Below are positions 22,562 to 33,753 of a stretch of DNA of 64,000 nt, piece by piece. Both the position numbers and the translations under genes were made by a program. Numbering within the stretch: the first letter of the stretch is position 1; the number at the start of each line of letters is the position of its first letter. Source of the DNA: Globodera rostochiensis (Eukaryota > Nematoda > Chromadorea > Rhabditida > Heteroderidae); NCBI GenBank assembly GCA_018350325.1, contig JAEVLN010000014.1:1-64000 (forward strand), read 5' to 3'. Below the pieces are notes generated by a model, which ran no database searches, was not told where the DNA came from, and was given only the letters and a program-made list of their open reading frames with translations.

Positions 22562-22701
22562 GCCCATGACTTTTCCATATTCCGTTTTTTCGTTTAAAAT
22601 GCACTTTTCACATTTCTTAAAACTTTTATTCACACGATTTTTATGAATCGAACATATTTTTTCCCTACATTGAGGAGGTCCGATGGACGGCATTACGAAA
22701 T

Positions 22702-22869
22702 TTATATTTGTAAATTAATGTTTAGGCCGGCCTCGAGTTCCCGCTTGACTTTGTCCGTGTGCGGTTTTCGCTCTGTCCCACTCCAGAACCAGTTCAGCGA
22801 AGCGCACTGCTCGTCCATGTCGAAATTCGTGGTGAAAAATTTATTTTTAAAGCTTTTTTTTTTCTGTAA
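22702..22869 (-). CDS. Small hypothetical coding exon
   Basis: A 38-codon frame starting at 22818 (MDEQCASLNWFWSGTE...) ends at 22702 with residues that look like real protein, including a DKVKRELEAGL amphipathic helix. It remains open upstream to an acceptor (AATTACAG) at about 22870, which would add KKKSFKNKFFTTNFD. It could be the last exon of a minus-strand gene or a fragment. I do not recognise the family and found no convincing upstream exon. Confidence 0.35.
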   Translation of the reverse strand, partial: LQKKKSFKNKFFTTNFDMDEQCASLNWFWSGTERKPHTDKVKRELEAGLNINLQI

Positions 22870-23047
22870 TTGAGGAAAGAAAAAAACAAGAATTTCAAAA
22901 ATTTATTAATAAAATTATTGAAGAAAAATAAAAATTTAAACATTGAAAAAAATTAGAATTTTTAAAAAGAAAACTTTTAAATCTCATCGACCCGTCCGCA
23001 TGATTCAATATTGGATAATCCTTTGTGTGATTTTTAATCATTTTTAG

Positions 23048-23805
23048 ACGCGCCAAACGGTGGAGCCATTCCCGGAGTTCATTCGACCGCTACAGGATCT
23101 CAATGTCGTGGGGGGCGAGCGGGCAGAGTTCTGGTGTGAGACCAACCTCAGATCGGTGGGTTTCGGAATCTGCATCCCAAATGGCCCATAAAATGGCTCA
23201 ATTTCGCTTTTCATACATTTACAGATACCGCATACTGTCAAATGGTTCTGCAACGGTGAAGAGGTTAAAGCGGATGGTCGTCATGAGCTTAAAGTATTAT
23301 TGATTTTCATTTTGAAAGATTTTGCTTTTAATCGAAATTGTCATTTTCAGGTTGAGAACAGCGGTAGCATTTTTCGGATGATTATTAAATCACCCAACAA
23401 ATTCATTGGAGGCACTGTGCGAATCGAACTCGAAAATACGGCCGGAAAAGCGCATAGTGAGGCAAAGTTGACGGTACAGGGCGATGTGGACCAAATTCAA
23501 TGGCTGAAAGATGAACAACCATTGGACAAAAATGGGCGTGTCAAAATGGTCAAAGTGGACGAGCAAACGTAATGTTATCAAATAATCCTTTCTAATATTT
23601 TTTATATATGCGAAAATTCTTCTAAGAAAACACCAAATAGTTGCTTGCCAATACTCCTTTCTTACCGTATAGTGCGTCTTTTAGTTACCGTATAACAATC
23701 CCGAGTGTCGAGCTGCCGGACGCAGATGAGTTTGAGGTGCAAGCCATCAACGACGCGAGTAAAGCGGTGTCATCTGCGCATGTCGAGGTGAACCAAATAC
23801 TGTAA
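23048..23805 (+). CDS. Two immunoglobulin-like (I-set) domains, partial
   Basis: Exons 23048-23155, 23225-23293, 23351-23568 and 23685-23787 join in phase. They encode one Ig domain (PEFIRPLQDLNVVGG, the FWCETN cysteine, VKWFCNGEEV, then KFIGGTVRIELENTAGK) and a second, shorter one (QIQWLKDEQPL, YRITIPSVELPDADEFEVQAINDASK). This pattern is that of I-set domains in muscle proteins such as UNC-89, twitchin and titin. The second domain lacks the usual cysteine before WLKD. No start exon was found upstream, so the 5' end is missing or the piece is a fragment. Read through, the frame stops at 23803-23805, but a donor at 23788 links it in phase to the next exon at 23837, the neprilysin-like model. 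Confidence 0.65.
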
Positions 23806-23836
23806 CGATATTGGAGTTGAGCATTGAATTATTCAG

Positions 23837-25062
23837 CCTCCGGTTCATAACATTGGCTTTCCAACATCTTTGGGCCGGCGGTCCAACTTACTCCCGTCCA
23901 GTTCATCTTCGTCTTCCATGTTGGCCGTGACCACCGTGCTACTGCTGTTGTTGCCGGGCGTTACGGCGTCATCTTCAGAAGATTTTGGCGGAACATTCAT
24001 ATTCTTCACTGCTTTTTTAGTATTTATCCTGATAATTTAATATTTTTATTTATTTATTTACAGATAGCGTTCATGGTTGGAATTTGGTTGGGCCGCCGCT
24101 TGCGGCGACAGACTCCACCACCCGCCGCCGCAGATTTGAACGGCGGCAACAACAACAACAACAACGGCGTCAACAACAACGGCAACAACAACAACGGCAA
24201 CAACAACGGCAACAACAACAACAACGGCAACAACAACCATCACAATATCGGAGAAACCCAACGAGGAAAAAAAGAACGTCTGGATGAGGCGCGTACCCAC
24301 ATAAACGATGAGGATCAGCCTGGGTTTGACGCATTTGGTAACAAAATTGTAATATTGAATATATTTATAAACCATTTTTTGTGTAGGATTGGACGATGCA
24401 GTTGAGGAGGCAAAACCGGTGTTGGACAACGTGACGATGGCATTTGCGGAAGTGTTGAACCAAACGGAATGGCTGAAGAATGGCACGGACAAAGCAAAGG
24501 CCAATGAAAAATTGGCCAAAATGAGCAATTTCATCGGGAGGGCTCCGGCCATCGGAACCCCTAAAGACCCAGAAGATCCGGATGTGGCACGCATTGATGA
24601 CCGATACACACCATTCTATCAATTTGATGTGCGTCCCAGGAAAATTGCGCATTGGCCCAATTTATTACAAAAAAATCTTTTTCAGGATTCGATGCCGTAC
24701 GTGGAAATTGTACGTTCACTTATGCGACAATGGCGTATCGTCGATTTGGCCAATCCGGCACAATTTTATGGGTTGAGCGTGCACGAAGTGAACGGCTACA
24801 ACATGAGTCCAATGCAAGTCGCCGGCGGAATGCTGCGCCCACCGTTTATCGCGTTGAATCAGTCATTGGCACAAACCTTCGGTTTTTATTTTAATTTAAA
24901 CAAACAATATTGTAATTCAATAAAATAAAGTTGCAAATATTTTGACTTTTTATACCAAAAGTAAACTGATCAACCACAGGTGCCCTCGGGTTCATCATTG
25001 GCCACAGTATTGATTCGTATGGCTATGAATATAATGCGGACGGAATCAAAGACACTTTTTGA
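23837..25062 (+). pseudogene. Neprilysin-like (peptidase M13) fragment, truncated and zinc site lost
   Basis: Exons 23837-24019, 24064-24337, 24387-24628, 24686-24881 and 24980-25062 join in phase. An internal ATG at 23918 would start a 15-residue hydrophobic stretch; a second hydrophobic segment (TFIFFTAFL-IAFMVGIWLG) is followed by RRLRR and an Asn/Gly-rich linker encoded by AAC/GGC repeats. The rest aligns with the region of M13 enzymes before and into the active site: NQTEWLKNGTDKAKANEKL, then VNGYNMSPMQVAGGMLRPPF for the usual VNAYY..FPAG.L.PPFF, then GALGFIIGHSIDSYGYEYNADG for GG.G..IGHE..H.FD..G. The HExxH zinc motif reads HSIDS, so the catalytic Glu and second His are gone. A TGA at 25060 ends the frame, yet codons after it still read KCFVDQYSAYQ, a conserved M13 block. 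The large N-terminal enzyme domain and the rest of the C-terminus are absent. Confidence 0.75.
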
Positions 25063-25112
25063 AGCGCAAAGTGTTTCGTGGACCAGTACTCGGCATATCA
25101 GGCGATAATTCA

Positions 25113-25287
25113 TTAAGACCAAACAATAATCGGACCTCCGTGATCACTTACTACTCTAATTCTTTGTTGTTGATGCTTTAAACATATGTTTTTTGAATTA
25201 AGACCAAACAATAATCGGACCTCCGTGATCACTTACTACTCTTAATACTAATTCTTTGTTGTTGATGCTTTAAACATATGTTTTTTG
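25113..25287. repeat. 84-bp direct tandem duplication
   Basis: The unit beginning ATTAAGACCAAACAATAATC at 25113 is repeated at 25197. The two copies are identical except for an insertion of about 9 bases after ACTACTCTTAA. It directly follows the end of the recognisable neprilysin remnant. Confidence 0.9.
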
Positions 25288-26102
25288 AATGTGACATCAG
25301 CGGATAAATATGATTTTTTTAAGAAATGTTATTTTTGTTTTATGCACCTGATAAAAATGTTCATTTGGGTGTGTCAAATCTCTAAAATCAACGAAACACT
25401 GAACATTTTTGATTTTGCCATGGGCAAAATTCGTTTTCGGAATTCCAAAACGCGTTTGAAAAGAAATTTCGTAAACTTCTCAGTAATGGTACACCTAATG
25501 GCTCCGCAAAATGCCAAAAAAATTTACGCTTTGCTGGATGAATGACCTTGGGAGACTTTCGGAAGCCTTCGAAAAGCGATCACCAAATTATGGAATCCTC
25601 GATCAGATATAACCAATGAAATTCACAAATTTCATAAAAATTAGATAAACAAAAAAAACCATAATCGGATTTGACTATTCAAAACAAAGCGTTCGATTGT
25701 TCAACAAACAGAAAAGAAAATGGGAGAAATACAAATGCCGTCTTCATTTAAAAATGTGCAGCAACAAAATACGGTAGCACTTATGGCAAAGAGTCTATTT
25801 TTCTCTGATGTATACCGCGAGTAGAGACGGAGAGGCGTCGATTGAGTCTAACTACCTAAGCAAGCCCCATAAACTGAAAAACCCCAGGGTTTGGCATAAT
25901 TCGATCATAACTTTTCTTAAACTTTATGAATCGATTTGATTTTTGTTTAATACTTGTAATACTTCAAGCTCCCAAATGATATTTTAAAAAATGGGGCTAA
26001 GGCTTCTGTTAAAAACTCCTTTATCAAGTTCTTGCAACTTTACTTTCAGAAAAAATTATTTTTCTTCATTTTCAAGTTTTCATTTTTACACATAAAAACA
26101 GA
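25288..26102. other. Intergenic region
   Basis: An 86-codon frame at 25285-25545 (start in the repeat tail) has no recognisable domain. The rest is AT-rich. I do not support a gene here. Confidence 0.4.
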
Positions 26103-26345
26103 AATTCTTTGACACCAATGACAACACCAGACGGTGCTGAAATTGCAGCGGAACTTGTCCAAAACGGTGATGGCGGCGCCGAAGGGGAGGACACTGTGAA
26201 TGGCGGGGAGTCACCAACCTCCGCCAGAGCAGCGGGCACAAAAACGCCGCCAGCGGCTGAGCAGCGCCAAACGCCGCCCCTTTCCGCCAACACTCGCGCA
26301 TCGACGCGCAAACGCCGCTCCGCCGCACCGATTTTGTATATTCTT
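26103..26345 (+). pseudogene. Displaced copy of the CFDP1-like 5' exon
   Basis: From the acceptor (AAAAACAGAAATTCTTTG) through the start codon at 26118 to CGCAAACGC, this matches exon 1 of the CFDP1-like gene (7001-6775, minus strand) closely. Both encode MTTPD..EIAAELVQNGDG, the TRAAGTKTPP and EQRQTPPL blocks and a basic end RKR(C/R)SA. Similarity stops after the basic end. The next exons of the CFDP1 gene (the BCNT domain) are not here. A donor at 26336 would leave phase 2, whereas the exon at 26405 needs phase 0, so splicing into the 53BP1-like gene breaks the frame. It is either a relic, or a trans-spliced 5' exon whose join I have misjudged. Confidence 0.7.
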
Positions 26346-26404
26346 TAGGCCAATTGCAAATTATAACATTTTTGGTTAGTGCCTGAAAATTTTTTTGTTT
26401 TCAG

Positions 26405-29400
26405 CTATCATTTGAAGTACTTAATGGCTTTCTGTTTAGCGTTAACGACAAACAGAACACCAATGTTCTGCCCGCTGCTGCCGTTTCAGACGTCTCCGCA
26501 GATGAGCAGCAAAAAGCGCAAAGTCCATCATCGGCCAAGCAGCGCAGGGCGACGGTGGCGACTGACGCAAAGAAAGACTCGGTTAATTCATAAAAAAACT
26601 TTTTTTTAAATTTTTTCACAAATGCTCTTTTTGGCTTTTTTAAAAATGTGTTTTTTCAAAAAAGAGAAGGGATGCGGTACCATTATTTTAAATAACCAAG
26701 TTTACAATAGAACTCCAATCAGCGGGACAACGGCGGCACGCCACGGATCAATCTTGACACAACGGACGAGGAGGAAAGCGGCGGCAACAGCAAAGAGGAG
26801 AGGAAGGAGCGGAAGAAGGGCATTATCATCAACCAGAACAACAGCAACAAGCGCAACATCGATGAAAAGAACAACACAACCAGCGCGGACGACCCGTTCA
26901 ACTTCACCACCCAGTCGGATGTGCATCCGGAACCGTTGAAAAACATCAGCGTGAGTGGCAGGCATCAAGCAAAAATTCGTCAATTTTGTTCTGACGGAAT
27001 AAAAATGTTGTTTTAAAAAAATTGGGCAAATTTAAACAGAAACGCGCAATGTGTTGTGGGGTTTCTTTCCAAATTTTGGCCCCATTTCCGCCCCCAGATT
27101 GAGCGTTCATCCTTCAATGAGGTGAAGTACACCAAGTCGTTGCCCAGCTCGGCTGACCGTTACGCAAACATGGAAAAAATTGCGGCCAGCCGTAATCCGC
27201 AATTGGCTGCTTCACTCTCTGCCCAACCCACATATTCAGTTAGTGGTGGCAACATAGGAAAAAAAACTAGTTTTGAGCTGAGCAATGACTTGGGCCAACG
27301 GCCTGGGCAATTTTTGGGTTATTGATTTTTTGAGATTTGTTTGATTAAATCTAAACTTTATTTTGACCATTGTCGAGTCAAATGCTCAATTTTAGGGTTG
27401 GGTTAAGAAATGAAAACAAGCACTCCGTGGAATTTAAAATCTGTCTAAAATCAATCATTTTAGTCAAATTTTTATTTCAGCAAGACTCGTTGTCCCATCT
27501 GAGCTCGATGACTAGCACCAGCCTTCGCCTTGAACTCTCCTGCACCAGCGAGTCTGGCAGCACGCCGAAATCCATAACAGGCCAACGCGCAACCATCACT
27601 GCGTTGACCGCCAGCGGAAGTACGCGGAAGAAACGGGGCGAAGCGTCGTCGACAACAACGACGCCGCGGTCGTTTGCCAAGCGGAAGGGGTCGGCAAGAG
27701 TGAGTGCAGCTGCTGCTGCTGCCGCCGCTGCTGAGGAGGAGGAAGAAGAGAACGAAGAGGAGGGGATGGACGACGACAGTTTTCGCATGGAGGTGGACGT
27801 CGAGCAGGACACGAAGCAGGGTGGATCGGTAAGTGATTGAAAATGACGGGCACAATGTTCTTAAATTTACATTTTATTATGGCAGTGTTTCCTCTGAAAT
27901 TTGATTTTTTTATTATCTAAATTTTAGACCACCAGAAAGCGGGGTTTGTCGAAGACGGCTCCGTCTACGCCTAAGACACCGGCGGATGTCGGAGTGCCAA
28001 AAACGCCGGAACGCGGAAGCGCAAGGCGTGCTGGGTAATCAGCAACCTAAAGCCCCTCTCGAAACAAATGAAATATTGAAACTTAAGCACTGCTCGATAG
28101 GATAAACCGTCGATTATTTTTCGATATCTTGGGGGTTTTTTTTGACTTATCGAATTGTCCTTAACTCCGGGCGCTCTATTTGAAACACCAAGCAAAATTC
28201 AGACAAAAAAAAATTATATTTATTCAGAATTGACTCGGCGCGGAAGGCAGCGGAAGAGCAGCAGAAGCGTAAAGAGGCCGACCTGTACACAGTACCAGAA
28301 TTGACGCCGGACGAACAGTTGGCTATAGATTGCCCCAAGGAATCGCATGTGTTCATGGGTGTCGGTGCACGAGTGCTTGCGCTTTGGGGCACCGATTACT
28401 ACGCGGCGAACATTTGCGGGTTTGGCATTTGTATTTAATGCATTTTCTTATTTTACGAATTCTTCCCCCTCCCCCATTTTTAGACGTGAAGCATTGGGCC
28501 GTTACTACGTGCATTTTGTAGAGGACAATTTGAACCGTACCTTGCCACCCACCGGCGTTGTTCCGCTGTCAGCCCTGAAGCCTGGCATTCAGGTTTTTCA
28601 AAAAGAAAATTCGGGAAAAATTTTGTTCAGGTTTCTTACATCGCTGTGGAGGATGACAATGATGAAGTGGGCAAGGTCAGTGTTGTGGTTGAACAGCCGG
28701 CAACAGACAATGCAAGCGATTGGACACGGGGCGAGTTCACGTTGCGCGAGCTGGACGAGGAGAAGACACCCGATGATGTGATCAAAACGTAATTTTTCCA
28801 TTGAATATGTTTGTCTTCAGATCGAAATTTTAGTGTTTCGTGGGCCAAACTGTTTTTGAACAAGGATCAGGGCCATAAATTGCTCCAACAACAACAGCAG
28901 CAAAAGACTCCGGTTGGACGCCGAACCACGCAAAAGCTGAACCCGGTGCAGGACATTGACGAGGAGAACATCATTAGGTAACTACCCAACTAAGTACATT
29001 TGTTTAATATACAAAAAAAAAGTTGCTGAGGGAATTTTGTTGAACATTTTTGGAAAATTTATTTGGAACAATAATGCTCACAAAACACACAGCGATGCGC
29101 GTTCATTCCGACGCTCGCGCTCGGCAGCACTTGCGCGACTCTCGACAAACTCATCGTCGTCGTTGGCTGCAGCAGCTGCTGCTGCCGCCGCCGCTACTGC
29201 AGCAGCAGAGGGCTCTTCGGAGGACAACAACACATCATTGGAGACCACACCAACGGTGATTAAAATTAAGCCAACAACTTTTGATTCACCAAACTTTTTA
29301 TTTATTTCAGCCTCCGCGTACACCACGCAAGGCGAAACAGCCAACAACGCCGGCCAAGCGGAAGCCGTCGCCTGCCGTGGACACCAGCAGCGGTGGAAGC

Positions 29401-31757
29401 ACTACGCGCAGCTCTGTCCGACGCAAGGGAAGTCGTTCGAGCCCTCGACTGGCACCAGTGGTAGAGGATGAGCAACATCAGAAGCAGGCTAAAGAAGAAA
29501 AAGACGAGGAAGAGGACCAGAAGAAGGACATGGACAAAACTGAGAAGGAGCAAGGGACGGAGCAACAACAGCAGCAGGAAGAGAAGATGGAGGAGGACAG
29601 CAACGGTGAACAGCAGGACGTACAAACGCCGCAGCAACAACTGGTGACCGGGAAAAGGAAGGGGACGAGTGAAACGATTGCGCAACAACAACAACAGCAT
29701 GAGAAGGATAAATCGGAGGTATTTGTGGGTTTTGGTCAATATCCCACCGGTTTTTCCTGTTATTTAGGGATTTTGAGCCACTGACTGGGTTAGTCCAGTG
29801 GATTTGTTTTATTGTGTTGTGTGTTCAATTCTGCTTGGAAGTTCCCATCAGTTTTTCGCTAGTTCGAAGCCTGTCCAATTCCCCACATTTTTGGGTTGGT
29901 CGGTCAAAACTCAGCGAATAGTGTCCCTGGAAAGGTGCCTTTTATAAACATTCAGCGTTTGTGCCCGAGTGATTCACTCCGCAATGGCATTTATCGTTGG
30001 TAGCGGGGCATACAAACAAAATAAAATTTTTATAAGTTAAAATGGCAAGCTGGCATTTTATAAATCTTAAAATTTTGCCAACAACATTTTTTGCTTTTTT
30101 TTACAGGAATCTCCAACGTTACCGGAACAGGCGGCAACAACTACTAAACAATCGTCAGACGAGGAGGAACCGGCAATATTTGCCGGTTTGAAGTTTGTGC
30201 TCACTTCTGCTACCAGACCCAACAAGAAAGGTCCGTGAATTCTGTCTTGTAATAAAAACTATTCAATTCTATATTCAGTGACTGACTTCAACAAGCGCGA
30301 CTATCGCAAAAAGATTGAGGAGCGGGGCGGTCAAATCGTCGAGGATTTTACGGTAATCGCTGTTTGTGAATGGGGTGTGATTGTAGGTTAGTGTTATTCA
30401 CACATTTGGATTTTTGTTTTCCCCTCTGGGCAGCTGAATTAATACATGTTTTGCTGACGTTTTTGGCCCTAATTCTTTTTCCGGATATTTGAAGCCTAGT
30501 TAGGCTTCCTCGAAATACGTCATTATAAATTTCCAGCAACCGTTGGCACCCGATGAGACGGCTTACCTCATTGCGGACACATACTATCGTACGCACAAGT
30601 ATTTGTCCGCCCTGTCACTGTCCATCCCGTGCGTTAGCTACAAGTGGATCCAGCAGTGTGTGTCGGAGGTGAGGAGAGGGATTTAAACCATTACTTACTC
30701 ATTAGAACCATTCATTTTAATCGTTGGTTCCTAATTTTGGATAAATGCTAAGGGGTTCGATTCGGATTTTCTTAGACCAGTTTTGGAGATATTGTTTACT
30801 TTTTGACTAAAATTTCTCAAAAAAATTTATAGTCCGTGGACCTTTAATTCAAGCCAACATTTAAAAAATTGATTTTTATTTCGGTTAAACCAAGAAAATT
30901 TGGACTTTCGGTGTCGGCATTCAGGAGAACTCAGTAAAAAATAATAATTCAGAAAAAGTTGACTGATCACCAGGCGCATTTGTTGCCAGCCGGCGAGTCT
31001 TCACTGGATCCCAATCAGCAGTTTGAATGGTATACAAAAAAGTTGACATGAAATCAAATGGGAAATCAATTTTTGTCTTTATTTAGGAAACCGCTGAAGG
31101 GTGTTCTAATGGCGGGGAAGCGTGTGTTGATCTGTTCAAACTCTCCCGAATCGGATCCTTCCATTGTACGACATTCATTTAATTGGATTTTTTGGAATTT
31201 TTAAACAATTTTCAGGTCAGTTTCGCGGAAATTTGGACTACGATATTGCAAAATTTGGGCGCCACATTGGTCGGCATTGGCGATGGCGAGCCGTTCGCGC
31301 CAAAGTCCACTGTCAGCCTTGAGCAGAAGTTGGCATTCTGTGGCAAAGGTGTGTGCTTTTATTTCCTGTTTTTATTGCAAATATCAAATGGGATCCCGTG
31401 GGCACAAAAACAAATGTTTTTTTAGTTGAGCCCCCGGTGGATGTGCTGTTGGCGGAGACCGACTGTCCGACTGATCTGGCCAAATTGGTTGAAGAGCGGG
31501 CCGGCTTGGCTGTGTCAAGCGAGTGGGTTATTCAGGTATGAGAGTCCAAAAAGCTTACAAATTAGGACACAGACACCTGTTGTGTTCAAACAAAAGAATT
31601 TTTTGTGGTCAGTCAGGGGTGGGGTCAAAGGACGTATTGTATCATTTTAATTAAGACAACTAGAAAAACTATTTTTTGCAAGGCCATTGTCACCGGTTCG
31701 TTGCCCGAGCTGAGCGAACCCGGGGGTGAGAGGTTCCGCTACGATTCTGCTGTTTAA
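26405..31757 (+). CDS. hsr-9: 53BP1-like protein (HSR-9 type), Tudor plus tandem BRCT
   Basis: About 18 in-phase exons run from 26405-26581 to the stop at 31755-31757. The N-terminal part (26405-28034) is low-complexity and acidic/basic. A Tudor-like domain follows (28230-28790): HVFMGVGARVLALWGTDYYAA, then GRYYVHFVEDN..RTLPPTGVVPLSALKPG, then VSYIAVEDD. Then come Ala-rich, KxP-rich and acidic Gln/Glu-rich linkers (28850-29720). The C-terminus (30110-31757) carries two BRCT repeats, the first with FAGLKFVLTSA..RGGQIVEDF and CVSYKWIQQC, the second with LMAGKRVLICS, LGATLVGIGD and VSSEWVIQAIVTG. In animals, 53BP1 reads histone marks near DNA breaks and shapes repair choice; the C. elegans ortholog is HSR-9. 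The 5' end is uncertain: the exon at 26405 is open upstream and no start that joins in phase was found. Confidence 0.85.
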
Positions 31758-32343
31758 TACCGATGGTGATGACGTTGATGGATCTTTGACTACTTGATAT
31801 GAACACTTAATTATTCTTTTTTTACTCGTTTTTTGAAATGCTTCTTTTTTTTTTGCTTTGATTAGCGTCCAAGTGAGCATGGAATGACTGAAACCCTGCG
31901 ACCAGATAAAATGATTTTTTTTTTGAAGAAAATGTTTGGGCAATGAACACACACAACCACCCACTCACCCATTAATAGCCTAATCATTCAAAATACAATT
32001 CAAGAATGGAATTTATGAGGCTGTCGTGGGTAATCGGCGTCTTTGTCTTAAATTAGCAGCCGTACGCCATTTCCTTTTTCGCTGGAACTTCATTATTGTC
32101 AAGATAATGATGGGGTGCAAGCAAAGCTAGAATTGGGAGAACCCAACCCGAGGATCAATTAATTTCTCGGTGTATTACACCTCACCAAAAAACTTAAGCT
32201 ACTCAACAAAAATCCACAAAAAACGACAATGATTTAACTTCATCGAAAATAAAATTGAAAACAACAACAACAAGAATGGTTGGTGATGACGCCTCTCACA
32301 ATCCATTGCCTTCGGCGCACTTCACCACCATCCGTCCGTCCGC
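31758..32343. other. Convergent intergenic region
   Basis: This lies between the 3' ends of the 53BP1-like gene (+) and the L37A gene (-). It is AT-rich with no further coding signal and contains both 3' UTRs. Confidence 0.5.
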
Positions 32344-33149
<806 letters not shown>

Positions 33150-33753
33150 TTGTTTTTGGGTGAAAACGAAAATATGCAAAACAAATACCTAAGCAAGTTC
33201 CTAAAAAAGGTATTTGAATGGCATTTATGCATGTAAGAAAATTTAAAAAACAAATACATATCAAGTTGTTCAAAATTCCAATGGCATTTTCTGAGGCCAA
33301 AATCCGGTTTTGACGAAACCAGGGAATCCTAATTCTAACATTATTTCTGTCTATTTAACAACCTTAACTTGGAAATAGCAATTTTGCGCGCATACATACA
33401 TACCTAACTATATGTAAGTGAGTTTCAACCAAAGGAGCGTTTAACCATTTTTCTCTCCTTTCCCTACTCTCTCTCTCTGCTTCCTCTCTTTTCCCCTACT
33501 CTCTCCTTGTTTCTCCTTTCTCTTTCTCGCCCTCCCCTCTCACTTCTTTTTCCTTCTCTCCTCTCCTCTCGCTCTTTTCTCTCCTCTTTCTCTCTCTCTA
33601 TTCTCTTACCTATTGTGAAATTTGATGGAGAGGTTGGAACCAGCAAAAGCGTTTTCTGGACCAAAAAATTGAGAAAAAAAATATGTATGTATGTCAAGAA
33701 TTTTTTGCTGTAACTATCCAAATCTGCCAATGCACCCCATAATTTTAGATATT
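33150..33753. other. Divergent promoter region with polypyrimidine tract
   Basis: This is the 600-bp gap between the divergently transcribed L37A (-) and chromodomain (+) genes. 33450-33610 is a CT-rich tract (CTCTCTCC / CTTTCTCTTTC words). An ATTTTAG acceptor at 33742-33748 lies 5 bases before the chromodomain start codon and may be a spliced-leader site. No other gene is seen. Confidence 0.6.

Noticed and set aside
29078..29739. Minus-strand open frames opposite the 53BP1-like gene
   Set aside because: Antisense shadows of Ala/Gln/Glu-rich codon repeats.
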